From contig BDSL01000010.1 in assembly GCA_003116995.1 (NCBI GenBank), forward strand, positions 62,001 through 126,000: a stretch of 64,000 nt of DNA, given 5' to 3'. The notes beneath the pieces are model-generated. The model saw nothing but the letters and a program-made list of their open reading frames with translations. It had not been told where the DNA came from and ran no database searches. The position numbers and the translations under genes were made by a program. This stretch comes from Yamagishiella unicocca (lineage: Eukaryota; Chlorophyta; Chlorophyceae; Chlamydomonadales; Volvocaceae). This document shows positions 11,001-22,201 of this stretch, piece by piece (positions within the stretch are counted from its first letter, which is position 1; each line of letters begins with the position of its first letter).

Positions 11001-14000
11001 GGTGGGGTAGGCCGGACATGGGAAGGAGGGGCTGGTTTGGCGAATGACGTTGATGTGATCTGAGGAGCGGCTGAGAAGCTCGTTATGTGCGGAGCGGTGC
11101 GTTGTATGACGCGGTTTCCTCGTGACCTCCTGCGAGCTTCGAGAGGCGGCTGATAGTGCAACAGTTGTTGCGTGGCATGGCGGTCGGCATATGGTGGTCA
11201 CCTGTGGGCACGCGTGCAAGGCTCGCCAGGACATGCAAGCGGCATTGGGCGCGGATGGTCAGCATGCTGGCCGGCTGCTTCAGCCGCGCACAGCATAGCC
11301 CATGATCCCGCTGCTTCCTGTCGCGTCTTCGTCATGGGAATCCTTCTTTAGACGCCTTTAGACGCACTGCAAAGGGGTCGGCAGTAACGGCCGCTTTAAG
11401 CTTCGCGGAATCCTGGCAGCTGCTGTGCGATCACCGTATCTGGTGCACGCGTTGAAGTCTTGAGCCTTATGTTGGTTGGCCTATTTGTCATGGGTAGCCA
11501 TTGGGAACCTCAATGGCGGGCAAGGATGTCTGGAGGTGCAGGTAGAAGGTTTCGTGTGTCAGGAGGGCTGCGATTTGCTGGTGATCCAGCGGACTGGGTT
11601 AAATACCCGACAGCTTAAGTCTGCGATCCACACAATCGCACCGGTCCTTCTGCGCTTCCACGCAACAACCCGCCTCCTCCACCTGGCTCCACAGGCCCAG
11701 CCCCCGCCTGACCCCCCCCCTCTGCCTCCACCCTGCCTCCACCCCACCCCACCCGGGCCCCCCCAGGTGACTCCATCACCGTGGCTCCGTCTCAGACCCT
11801 GACCGACAAGGAGCTGCAGCGCCTCCGCGACGCCTCCATCGCCATCATTCGCGAGATGGGCGTCGAGTGCGGTGGCAGCAACGTGCAGATGGCTGTCAAT
11901 CCCGACGTGAGCAGGGCGCGGGTTGGGGGGAGTACTGAGGGCGGGTTGGGGGCAGGTTGGGGGGAGTACCGGGGGCGGGTTGGGGGCAGGTTGAGGGGAG
12001 TACTGAGGGCGGGTTGGGGGCAGGTTGGGGGGAATACCGAGGGCGGGTTGGGGGCAGGTTTAGTCCGCTGCTGAGTTGAGGGAGTACTGAGGGCGGAGTG
12101 GTGCCAGGTTGAGGGGAGTAGTGGGAGCGGGTTGGGGGCAGGTTGAGGGCACAGGGATTACAGCTGGGGAGGGAGGAAGGGAAACCACGCTGCCATATCC
12201 TACTGCTCCCAACGATGCTCACTACTGCGCCCGGCTGCCGTACGGTCGTACAGGATGGCGAGATGATGATCATCGAGATGAACCCGCGTGTCAGCCGCTC
12301 GTCCGCTCTGGCGTCCAAGGTAAGGCGGACACTGCCGGAGTGGGCCCATGGGGAGATGCTGCCCAGTGCTGCCCAGCACTGGGAGGTGCGGGTCGTGAAG
12401 TATGTGAGGAGGGGCCCTCCAAGATTCCGAAACGGAGTTGGCCTGTCGGAACTCGCTGCCAGGCCCGCCTATCTAGCAGCCGCAGCCACTCACTGGCGTA
12501 GGGCACGAGTGCGGCCACCTCGAGCCGCCAAAGTGCAATTTACTTGGCGGCGATCATGTAATGCAGCGTCAGCGAATCGTTAGCAAGTCGCGGTCGACGG
12601 TCAGGAGCTCAGGGTACACCTTGTCATGGTTTAGGCCGATGCTGAAGGGCCGCGGCAGGTAGTCGGAGAAGCAGCTCACGACCAGCAAATATGTGCGGGT
12701 CGCATGGGCCCACCGTGGGAAGCTCCACTTCCCGCCCAATGTTCCGGACTTGGGGGCGCGATATCCCACGCGCGATCTACCTAACGGGGTGGGTTCCCTC
12801 GCTCAGTAATTGGGGCTGGCTAAGTGGCTTCCTTTCGAACGCCCCTGGGTCAGCCGTACACCAGGGTACGAACGCGGCGCGCACCAAACACACGCGCACC
12901 AGCCCCGCTCCTGTGGGCCATACCCTCCACCGCGACCGCTTACTCGTCGGCCCCCCCCCCGCCCCATCCGCCCCCCCCCCGAAGGCCACTGGCTTTCCCA
13001 TCGCCAAGATGGCCGCCAAGCTGGCGGTGGGCTACACCCTGGACCAGATCGCCAACGACATCACGCAGAAGACGCCCGCCTCGTTCGAGCCGTCGATCGA
13101 CTACGTTGTCACCAAGATCCCCCGCTTCGCCTTCGAGAAGTTCCCCGGTGCGTTGCGGCGCCGTCCGGATTGGGCTGGGGATTGTGCCGAGGTCAGCAGG
13201 CCAACGATGCCTTACCGTTGCTGCACCGTGTTGCTGCACCGATACCTCATCGTTGCTGCACGAAACGGTCGGAATGGTCGCAGTGCAATTAACCCCTTGC
13301 GTGGCCCCCCGAATAACCCGACACATCGCTGTCCTGACCTGTACCTGGCGCTGACGGACCCGGGCCCCCACCCGCCTGCCCCCCGCTGCGCAGGTTCCAA
13401 GTCGGAGCTGACCACCATGATGAAGAGTGTGGGCGAGGTGATGGCCATGGGTCGCACCTGGCAGGAGTCGCTGCAGAAGGCCATGCGCGGCATGGAGACC
13501 GGCCTGGACGGCTGGGCGCTGCCCAAGGGCTACAAGCGCCTGCCGCGCGACCAGCTGCTGTACAAGATGCGCGTGCCCAACCCGGACCGCATCTTCATGT
13601 TGGTCCAGGTGGGTCCGGGGGCCAGCGCTGCACGACCCGGTGTGACCGTGTGAAGGACCTGGTGTGACCGTCTGACGGACCTGGTGTGACCGTGTAAAGG
13701 ACCTGGTGTGACCGTATGAAGGACCTGGTGTGACCGTGTAAAGGACCTGGTGTGAACGTGTAAAGGACCTGGTGTGACCGTATGAAGGACCTGGTGTGAC
13801 CGGTATGAAGGACCTGGTGTGACCGCCTGACGGACCTGGTGCGACGGTGTGAAGGGGCACCAGTGGGTGACAGAGGGCACACGGAGCCTCTGCGCCCACT
13901 GCTGCAACTCGGTCCTCCGCTCGAAACAAAATGCGCTCGAATGCGATTTTTCCCGCTCGACTCCGGCGCTGTGGTTATCCTACTCGGCGGCGTCGATGCC

Positions 14001-14494
14001 CTAGGGAGTGCCCAAACTCCCGGCGCTCTCCTCCTCCCCTCCTTCTGTATCTAACCGCCCCACCACCGGTTGCCCCGCCCCCATCCACCCCCGCTGTCCG
14101 CCGCCAGGCCATGGAGGAGGGCCTGACCAACGACGAGCTGTTCGAGCTCACCAAGATTGACCCCTGGTGGCTGTCGCAGCTGCGCGAGCTGTTCGACGTC
14201 ACCGAGTGGCTCAAGACCAAGAAGCTGGGCGAGCTGACGGCGGACGAGATGACCTGGGTGAAGCAGAAGGGCTTCTCCGACTCTCAGATCGCGCGCTACA
14301 CGGGGTCCACCATGATGGAGGCGCGCTTCGCGCGTAAGGCCCTGGGCGTGGAGCCCTCGTTCAAGCGCGTGGACACGTGCGCCGCCGAGTTCGACGCCAA
14401 CACGCCGTACATGTACAGCACGTACGACGGCAACTCTGAGTGCGCGCCCACCACCGAGCGCAAGGTGCTCATTCTGGGCGGTGGCCCCAACCGT

Positions 14495-14527
<33 letters not shown>

Positions 14528-17336
14528 TGCCATGCGTCGTTCTCGCTGCGGTGAGTGCGGGCGGGATCGCGTGTGGTGGTTGGGTATCGCGTATGGTGTT
14601 TACGGCATACACGAGCACGAGTCTGGCGATACCGCGTTGCTGCCGAGAACCGTAGATGAGACGATGATGGCAGGGGCTCTGTACTGAAGGCGCCGCGCGC
14701 CGCCCTGCTCCGTTCCCTCGGCCGTCCCCGGTTCGAGTCCCGCAGGAAGCAGGGTTTCGAGACCATCATGATGAACTGCAACCCGGAGACCGTGTCGACC
14801 GACTACGACACCTCCACCCGCCTGTACTTCGAGCCCATCACCGGTGAGTACCATTCCGGCGTGGGGCCCACAGAGCAGTTGGACTCACAGCGGACAGCAA
14901 CCACGGTACTCACTTCTTGCGTCAAGCCCTTAACAGTCCCAGTCTTGCTATTGCTGCGTTGCGAACCCCTTCCCATCGCGCCGTAAGTGCCCCGCGCCTT
15001 TACACCTCAAGTAACATCCTCTACAACATTACCAAACCAGGTTACGCCCGTGCCCCCTGCAGTTGAGGACGTGCTCAACGTGATCGAGGCCGAGCGCCCC
15101 GAGGGCATCATCGTGCAGTTCGGTGGCCAGACGCCGCTCAAGATCGCCATGGACTTGGACCGCGCCCTCAAGGCCAACCCCATCCCCGCTGCCTCGGGTG
15201 CGTACCCACCGATGCCGCTGTTGCCGCTGATGCTGTGTTGCATCATCGGGTAGCCTCGTCCATGATTAGCGACTTTCTCACGATCCTGTGTTCCTTAGAT
15301 ATCCTGTGTTGTGTTCTCTCGCAAGTTGTCCTTAACGCCAGCCGCCTCCTTCCTGCCCTCTCTCCCCCTGCCCTCGCGCCTTGACGATCCTAGGCCGCGG
15401 CAACGTGTGCATCTGGGGCACCTCGCCCGAGTCCATCGACATTGCCGAGGATCGTGACCGCTGGATGGCGCTGCTCACCGAGCTCAACATCCGTCAGCCG
15501 GCCGGAGGCGTGGCCCGGTGCGTGGGCGACTGGGCAGCCAGCGGTGGGAAGAGAGAAAGCCGGCTGGCCGGAGGGTGGTGGGGAAGCCAGGAGGGTGATG
15601 CATAGCCCTGCAGGGCGTGGAGCTTGACGGGGGACCATTAAACGTATCCTGAGCCACCGACCTTGCGGTGCACACCTGAACAGACCCGCTGCGCCGTCGT
15701 TGCGTCCCACTACAGGTCGGAGGCTGAGGCGTTCGCAAAGGCTAACATGCTGGGCTACCCCGTCATGATCCGCCCCTCGTACGTGCTGGGAGGCCGCGCT
15801 ATGGAGATCCTCTACAACAACGACGACCTCAAGCGGTAAGGGCGGCGAGTGAGCGGCGGGCTGCGCGTTGAGGACCATGGCAGCATGAGCATCGCGGCCT
15901 CGGTCTGGGCCGCCAAACTGGCATCATTCCTCACCCCTTTGTCCAACTGCTGGGATTCCCCGCCGGCACGTCTCCTTACGCCCCTTACAAGGAATGCCCC
16001 TTACTCGTACCCTACTGCAAGCTTGCGCCCCTTGGTCCTTTCACCTTCTGCCAACCCCTGTCCCCCGCCAGCTACGTGACCTTCGCCGTCGAGGTCGACC
16101 CGGAGCGCCCCGTGTTGATTGATAAGTACCTGGACCGCGCTGTGGAGCTGGACGTCGACGCGCTGTGCGACAAGGACGGCAACGTGGTGATTGCGGGCAT
16201 CATGGAGCACATCGAGCAGGCCGGCATCCACTCGGGTGACTCGGCGTGCTCGCTGCCCACGCAGTCAATCCCGGCCGAGATCCTCGACCAGATCAGGTGC
16301 GGGCGACGGACCTTTTTTGGGCAATGCAGCCCGACCGAGGAAGGCCGTACCGGTAGATACCATTTATCTGGCCAATGTTGTCGAACCCTCTTAAGAGAGT
16401 ACCTGCGCTGCTGAATATGCACCCTCCCAGCGTTTTCGACCTCTCACCATTGTTTTTCCACCGTCGACGTTCCTTGACAATAGGGCCTGGACAGTATCCA
16501 TCGCCAAGTCGCTCAAGGTCTTGGGCCTGATCAACATCCAGTTCGCCGTCCAGGACGACCTGCCGTACATCATTGAGGCCAACCCGCGTGCCTCCCGGTG
16601 AGGAATGGGGGAGCAGGGGCTTTAGGGTCCTCGGGTTTAGGCCAGGGTTGGCTTTCCCGAACCCTCTCCTGCGAGGGGTCTGAGCTCTGAGGGACGTGCG
16701 CCGTCACCGATGTACTCCCCAGCGCCAGCCGATTGTCCATTCAACAAGCTGTCTATTGTGCCCACGCGTAAATCCTCATCCCGGATGCAACCCAACCCAA
16801 AAACCCAACTTCGTGATTGCAATGGCGGCGCTATCGAAGGCCCGTGTTATGCGCTGCCGCCCGCCCCGTCCGCTTGCCTGCCTGCACTCACCCGCTACGC
16901 ACTTCCCTCCCCGTCATCACAACCACAGCACGGTGCCGTTTGTGGCCAAGGCCGTGGGCCACCCCATCGCCAAGTATGCGTCGCTGCTCATGGCGGGTGA
17001 GTGCATGGGACATGCTTGGCATGTGGCGGGATGATGGTCAGCGCGAGTGAGGGCGTTGCCCTCTTGATGGTGTACCTCCCCTTGGCTTTGCGTGTTCCCT
17101 TGCGTCCTTCGCGTTCCTCCCTACTCAGGGCCTGACCCCTTGGTGTCTATTTACCGATTAGCTCTTCCCCCCCCCCGTTATGGTACCGCCGTATAACCGG
17201 TCTTTATCTCCCCACCCGCTCCTATCCACTCGCACGCAGGCAAGACCCTGGCTGAGATCAACTTCACGGAGGAGCCCATTCCGAACCATGTGGCCGTCAA
17301 GGAGGTGGTGCTGCCCTTCGCCAAGTTCCCTGGCGC

Positions 17337-17378
<42 letters not shown>

Positions 17379-18628
17379 GATGGGCATCGACAAGGAGTTC
17401 GCGGCGGCCTTCGCCAAGGCGCAGATCGCCGCCGGCCAGCGCCTGCCCACGACCGGCAAGGTCTTCATCTCGATGGCGGACAAATACAAGCCCGACATCA
17501 TCGCGGTGGCCCGTGACTTGGGCAACCTGGGCTTCGGACTGGTGGCTACCAGTAAGTTGGGGCGTGGAGGCTGCTAAGGGGGGGGTCCGGCAACGGGCCT
17601 GGATCCGGTCGGGGCGCTGCAGTAGGTGCAAAACAAGTTCGGAAGTAAGGAGGGTTGCTTGTTTTGGCGCTATCGTGAATGGAGCCATAGCGAGGGACGG
17701 AAGGCCCCCACCAAAATCAAGCTGTTTTGCCCGCACAGAGCGCCCACCTGGCCCGGCCCCCTGCCAACCTGCCTACCTACCCGCCTTGCCTCCCCGCAGC
17801 CGGTACCGCCATGGCTCTGCGCGCCGCCGGCGTGCCTTGCGAGCAGGTGTTTAAGATCCAGGAGGGGCGCCCCAACCCCTCGGACCTGATGAAGAACCGC
17901 GAGATCACGCTGGTCATGATGACGTCCACGTGAGTATGCGGGCGGAGGCGCGGGACGCAGGGCGCAGCATGCCGGCTTGACTCACTGGGTGGTTTAGCAA
18001 CACGGTAGTTGAGGCCGGACACCTTCGGCTGAGACGACATGCTGCTGGCAATGTGTTGAACGTCACGCGTCACCCAACTGACTACTTCCTGCCCTCCCTC
18101 CACCTTTGCTCCCCTACTCCGCCACCACCCTCAGCGGCGACGAGGCCGACCTGCGTGACGGCAAGGAGCTCCGCCGCTTGGCGCTGTCCAACTCCATCCC
18201 GATCGTCACCACGGTGGCCGGCGCCCGCGCCACCACCGCCGCGCTTCGGGCCATGCGCGCCGGGCCGCTGGTGCAGATCCCGCTGCAGGACTTCTTCCCC
18301 GACTACTACGACGACTCGATCGAGTGAGTGCCGCGTAGCATGCGGCAGAGGACGCGGCGCTGCTCGAGAGGCCGCTTGCTTTGCCTGGTGTGGGTTTGAT
18401 GCACGCCGGCTGCAGCGCCTGAACCCGGGGACGGGGGGGCTGCTATTCGGCAATTGTACGAGGTACCCGTTGGTGCGACCCAAAATTGTGGCCTGTGTTT
18501 ACACACGTCTCCCACTCCCATACAGCAGTCATGCGGTCTGTGTGGTGAATATGACGCCACCAACCCAGCTGAGCCCGTCTGCTCCCCCTGCCCTTCTCTC
18601 GCACCCCGCCAGGCTGATGCTCCAGTAA
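8056..18628 (+). CDS. CARB: Carbamoyl-phosphate synthase large chain, plastid-targeted
   Basis: This subunit makes carbamoyl phosphate from bicarbonate, two ATP and glutamine-derived ammonia, for arginine and pyrimidine synthesis in the plastid. All 24 exons join in frame (1,177 aa): 8056-8361, 8427-8473, 8549-8588, 8702-8788, 8886-8957, 9428-9554, 9819-10039, 10619-10694, 11767-11906, 12254-12319, 12985-13147, 13394-13608, 14108-14550, 14746-14843, 15063-15197, 15394-15517, 15716-15835, 16072-16296, 16484-16597, 16929-16996, 17240-17551, 17800-17929, 18135-18323 and 18613-18628. About 75 residues rich in Ser/Ala/Arg look like a transit peptide. Landmarks are [11 protein letters not shown] (first half), [30 protein letters not shown] (second half, about residue 640), [12 protein letters not shown] and a C-terminal MGS-like regulatory domain (about 1000-1177, [13 protein letters not shown]). 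The length matches plant CarB. The partner small subunit is not in the window. Confidence 0.97.
11921..12060. repeat. 34-bp minisatellite in intron 9 of the CPSase gene
   Basis: Four copies of a G-rich unit are marked by AGTACT, AGTACC, AGTACT and AATACC at 11931, 11965, 11999 and 12033. More degenerate copies follow to about 12150. The array begins shortly after the donor at 11907. Confidence 0.9.
13637..13855. repeat. 22-bp minisatellite, about 10 copies, in intron 12 of the CPSase gene
   Basis: The core GGACCTGGTGTGACCG recurs every 22 bp from about 13655, with one 23-bp step near 13811. The array starts about 30 bp after the donor at 13609. Confidence 0.95.
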
Positions 18629-19659
18629 GCGGACAGCCCAAAGACAGTGCCGGGCGGGTTCCGCCTCGCCGTCGAGCTGCGACTGCAACAACGGCCGCTG
18701 CGAGGCCGCTGGTCGCAGCGACCAGCAGCTTGGACCGCCGTGGTTGGAGAGCGGGGCAACGGGTGCGAACAGCCTGGCGGCACCGCCGCCGCTCGGAGGC
18801 TCGAACTGACGCGGGTTTTGGGAGGGTAATGCGCTGGGAGAGAGCATTGGCCGGCAGGTTGCCTTTGGTTGGGTGAAGAGGAGGTCGCTCATAGGCTGCG
18901 TCGCGGTAGTCGTTCCCGGTGAATACGAAGAGTTGAGGGGAGGTGCGCGCGTGTAGCGCGCGTTCAGGCCACAGGGGCCGGCTGTAGAGGTAAGCGTGAG
19001 GTTAGCGCGCACGTCGCGCGGTTGTACGACAATTGTACGGGACGTGCGAAGCCCAGCGGTGCCGGGACGTTCGTGCCCCGCCCGGGCTGCGCTTCCAACG
19101 AGACGAAGTGTCTCGAGGACTTAGCGCGCCTCGCCACCCGAATACGGTGTTCGCGCGTATTACGGATCAGATCCCATTCTTTAGCCGTGTATGCGCCGGA
19201 GGTTGGCGAAGGGGATAAGTGAGAAAATACATGTTCGCACCCCTGTACTATTAAAACAGTTGTGAAGTTACAGGACTTGTACGCCCCAGTGGTGGCGGGG
19301 GACGCGCCGCTCTGCGCTGCGCGAGGCAGGGGACGCATACGCAGCTGCGGCTCGATGCGTCCGCGATTTTGTCTGAGAACTGCTACCCAGGATCACACGT
19401 GTCGTACATGCCTGCGGGTCGTGCCGGGGGGGGGCGAGGCCCTAGCGGATCGCCCCGGCCGGGGGGCTTTCATTACGCCTCCACCGTTTGGGGGGTCCGG
19501 CATGGACAGCCGCAACACAGGAGGTATGGCAGTGGTGGGCGATTAGGGATTTACGGGTACGGCGGCGCCGGCGTGGTGTGTCGGCGTCCTTCGTTGGGCT
19601 AACATTCGGTCCGCTGCCGGCGCCCGCTCTGGGCTGCCGTGCTCGAGCAGCCGTTCCGC

Positions 19660-19664
19660 TGTAA
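19660..19664 (+). terminator. Possible TGTAA polyadenylation signal for the CPSase gene
   Basis: This is the first plus-strand TGTAA seen after the stop at 18628. It would give a 3' UTR of about 1 kb. TGTAA is the usual signal in volvocalean algae. Confidence 0.4.
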
Positions 19665-19791
19665 GCGCCTTCAGACAAAGCGAACGCCGCTCCCATGCCC
19701 GAGACCATTCCGACCGTCCTCCCTGCCCCGACAGCAAATTAGCGCCCATCAGGCGAGCGAGCTCAGCGGACTACGATACATCTGCTCAGTA

Positions 19792-19796
19792 TTACA
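19792..19796 (-). terminator. Possible TGTAA polyadenylation signal for the RING gene
   Basis: TGTAA on the minus strand, about 480 bp beyond the stop of the RING-finger gene at 20278. Confidence 0.4.
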
Positions 19797-20277
19797 GTAA
19801 TGGCCATGCTTACAAATCCTGCATATCATCGGGCTTCAACGCAATGCATCACCTCTCCAGTTCCACTTCAGGATAGCCCTGTCGGCAGCCAGCTGCCCAG
19901 TCCAGCCTCAGAGCCCTAGGCAGCCCTGTCCTGCACCCCATGATCCGCAGCAAGCGCTCCACGCATCACTTCACGAAATGCTAGCCAGGAGGTAGTCTAC
20001 CGGCGGACGTCGTTTCAATGTTGCTTCCTTCCTTGTTTCTAGTCCACCTCGCACCACCTCGCACCACTTCGCACCTGTTTAAGCGGCAGATATGGCCTTT
20101 CGGCTGCCCCCGTCAGGTCGCCTAAGCGCAAAAATACCCGTCGCCACCAGATGACCGCCTCACTGGTTTTAGGGCTAACGCGCTGCGCGCTGGCAGTCCA
20201 CACAGCAGAGCGACCTGTAAGACAGCCCTGCACCCTGCTCAACCGCAGCCTCCTTCCTGGCCATCCCTGAATCACAC

Positions 20278-20733
20278 TCACGTCGACACCACCACCGCGC
20301 ACGCCGCCGCTTGGTTGCACACCGGGCAGCGGCCCGCCTGGCCACGCCGCTGCAACTCCTCCCAGCACCGCCGGCACAGGCAGCAGTGGACCACCTTGCC
20401 GCCGTGCAAGTAACCCATAGTCGCGGTGTCCTCCATGCAGGCTGCGCACCTGCCTTCCAGACCGCTGAGGTTCGTTTGACGGGCACGGCCGCGCAAATGT
20501 GCCGCGCCCTTGGCTTCACCAGCACCGCCACCGCCACCGCCACCGCCGCTGCGGCATCCAACTTCCTCGCGGCTACGTCTCTGGTAGTTGTGACTGTTGC
20601 TCCCCGTCTTGCCGCCGCTGCGGGAAGCCGGCACCTGGACAGCCTCCCCACACACCTGGCTCAGCATCCAGCCCATGGTGAAGCCCGCGAGGGCCGCTAA
20701 AGCCAGGCGGCTCAGGATGATGAGGATCGCCAT
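20278..20733 (-). CDS. Small membrane-anchored RING-type zinc-finger protein
   Basis: This intronless frame encodes 151 residues. It opens with a membrane segment (MAILIILSRLALAALAGF) that would act as a signal anchor. A glycine-rich linker follows, then a C-terminal RING: CAAC, then GYLHGGKVVHCCLCRRCW, then CPVC, ending eleven residues later. The spacing resembles the MDM2/IAP-like C3HC4 group with the FLHG...H..C..C core. Such proteins are usually E3 ubiquitin ligases, here at an endomembrane or plastid membrane. The frame stays open upstream to 20925, so a start at 20925 is possible; 20733 was chosen because it places the hydrophobic segment at the N-terminus. No partner gene is adjacent. 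Confidence 0.65.
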   Translation of the reverse strand: MAILIILSRLALAALAGFTMGWMLSQVCGEAVQVPASRSGGKTGSNSHNYQRRSREEVGCRSGGGGGGGGAGEAKGAAHLRGRARQTNLSGLEGRCAACMEDTATMGYLHGGKVVHCCLCRRCWEELQRRGQAGRCPVCNQAAACAVVVST

Positions 20734-21774
20734 TCCTTGTTTGTTGCAGCAGGTTGCAGCTGCGTTCGCCCGCGGGGCTTTGCAGAGCTTTAATCTACGA
20801 ACCCAGCAGCTTGGTGCCTTTGCTTTGCGCTGCGTGCGATATGGGGTGCTAGGCGAGGGGCGGCCGAGGCCAACGCTTTGCTGAGCAGCAAATCGCGTTG
20901 GTTGCGTTCCGCGCTGCCCTTCCAAAACGCGTTTCTATAGCTCTGGAGTGCAAGGAACGACATAGGAGGCAATTTGAAGTGAGGTATCGTCACCCAGCAC
21001 GTCACAGCTGTTCACCGTACAGTTGATCCAAGTTGATTGCGTCCCAGGTTGCCCACGCGAGGCCCAAGCGGCCTTTATTCGCCTTGGTGCGCGAATTACT
21101 TTGGGAGCGTGGCTAGCGCTCCTGCCCGCTGCCTGCGTTGGAGCAGGCCGCGCTAGTAGCCACGGTCGATTGATAAACGTTGGACAGGACTACGGGTCGT
21201 TGAATTCATCTCTAGGAGTACATCAGAGCACCCTTGGGCCCAGCGTTCGCGTCTTCATTTTCGTATGAGGGGGCCGACGAACCGGTGCATCCATGCAGTG
21301 CTGTCAACCACAACTAGCTTGAACTCAGTCCAGCCTGCCATGATCAGTCGCCTCAGGCGTCGCGCAGAAACAAGCACAAGCTGAGTCCTAGCGCCTCACG
21401 ACATAAATGCAATCGGTTAATAGCTTTTCCGGGTGGCATGATGTCCAGATGCTGCCCTTCCAGGCTCTCGTGTTGCAGTTGCGACCCATGGGCGCCTGTG
21501 GTCGACGCCTGGAATCAGGACAAGCTTTCCTCACAGCAGGAATAGAAGATATCGCGAGATTGTAATTGCAACAGGTCTGAACGCAGCCTTACCTCGAAAA
21601 CTGCGGCCCGAGGCATGTGTACGAGTACGCAACATTACAAACCTTGAGCCGTTGTGTTTTTTTATATGTTGTGTGACGCACATGAATTTGAAATTTGCAT
21701 CCAAATTACATAATAAGACACCAATGGTTGCCGCGTGACAATCGGCAGTCGCCGTTCTCCGCGCTCACGCATGA
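20734..21774. other. Intergenic region between divergent units
   Basis: This stretch contains the upstream region of the RING gene (minus) and of the small ORF and Mediator gene (plus). The part from about 21,550 to 21,760 is AT-rich, consistent with a promoter. No coding exon was recognised. Confidence 0.5.
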
Positions 21775-21963
21775 ATGCGACACGCCTCGCTTATCGCTGC
21801 ATATAACCGCTTCCATACCGCTCTGCGTCCTTGGTCTGGCTGTCTGACCAACGCGCTAATTTTTGCCCTCATCCTCGCTTGTACGGTCATTGTTGTCGAA
21901 GCCGTGTTGCTGCTAGCTGATCAAAGCGGCCTAAGTATCCTTATGGACGGCTCCGGCCCGTAA
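21775..21963 (+). CDS. Possible 62-aa single-pass membrane microprotein
   Basis: This short frame encodes a basic, aromatic N-terminus followed by a long hydrophobic helix (NALIFALILACTVIVVEA) and a short polar tail. The composition is unlike the Arg/Pro-rich shadow frames around it. A splice donor, CCCG|GTAAGC, lies 110 bp downstream at 22073. A matching acceptor (CCCGCCGCAG) lies just before the Mediator start at 22202, so this frame may sit in the leader exon of that transcript. I do not recognise the protein. Confidence 0.35.
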   Translation: MRHASLIAAYNRFHTALRPWSGCLTNALIFALILACTVIVVEAVLLLADQSGLSILMDGSGP

Positions 21964-22201
21964 GGTCGGGGCCGGCGATCTTCGGAGCCCTACACCGCTT
22001 TCCCCGACAGCCTTGGCCCAGCACCGACAACAGGGCAAGCGCACACGTGGCTCAATAGCCCCTTAGCAACCCGGTAAGCACATGGCTGAACACTTGACGG
22101 TCGACGCTCTCCACCCAAAACACATTCCTCACCCTGCCCTCCCCCGCCCATTGCCCCTCACCTCCCCCGCCGCAGCCTCTACTCCTGCCCCTGCGGCCGG
22201 C

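Larger units (their letters stand above)
18629..20277. other. 3' region between two convergent genes
   Basis: This stretch lies between the stop of the CPSase gene (plus) and the stop of the RING gene (minus). No coding exon chain was found. It should hold both 3' UTRs. A TGTAA occurs on the plus strand at 19660-19664 and one on the minus strand at 19796-19792. Confidence 0.6.

Noticed and set aside
12691..13653. 320-codon frame in the CPSase gene
   Set aside because: It includes exons 11 and 12 but also intron sequence; the splice sites at 12984, 13148 and 13393 rebuild the CarB consensus exactly.
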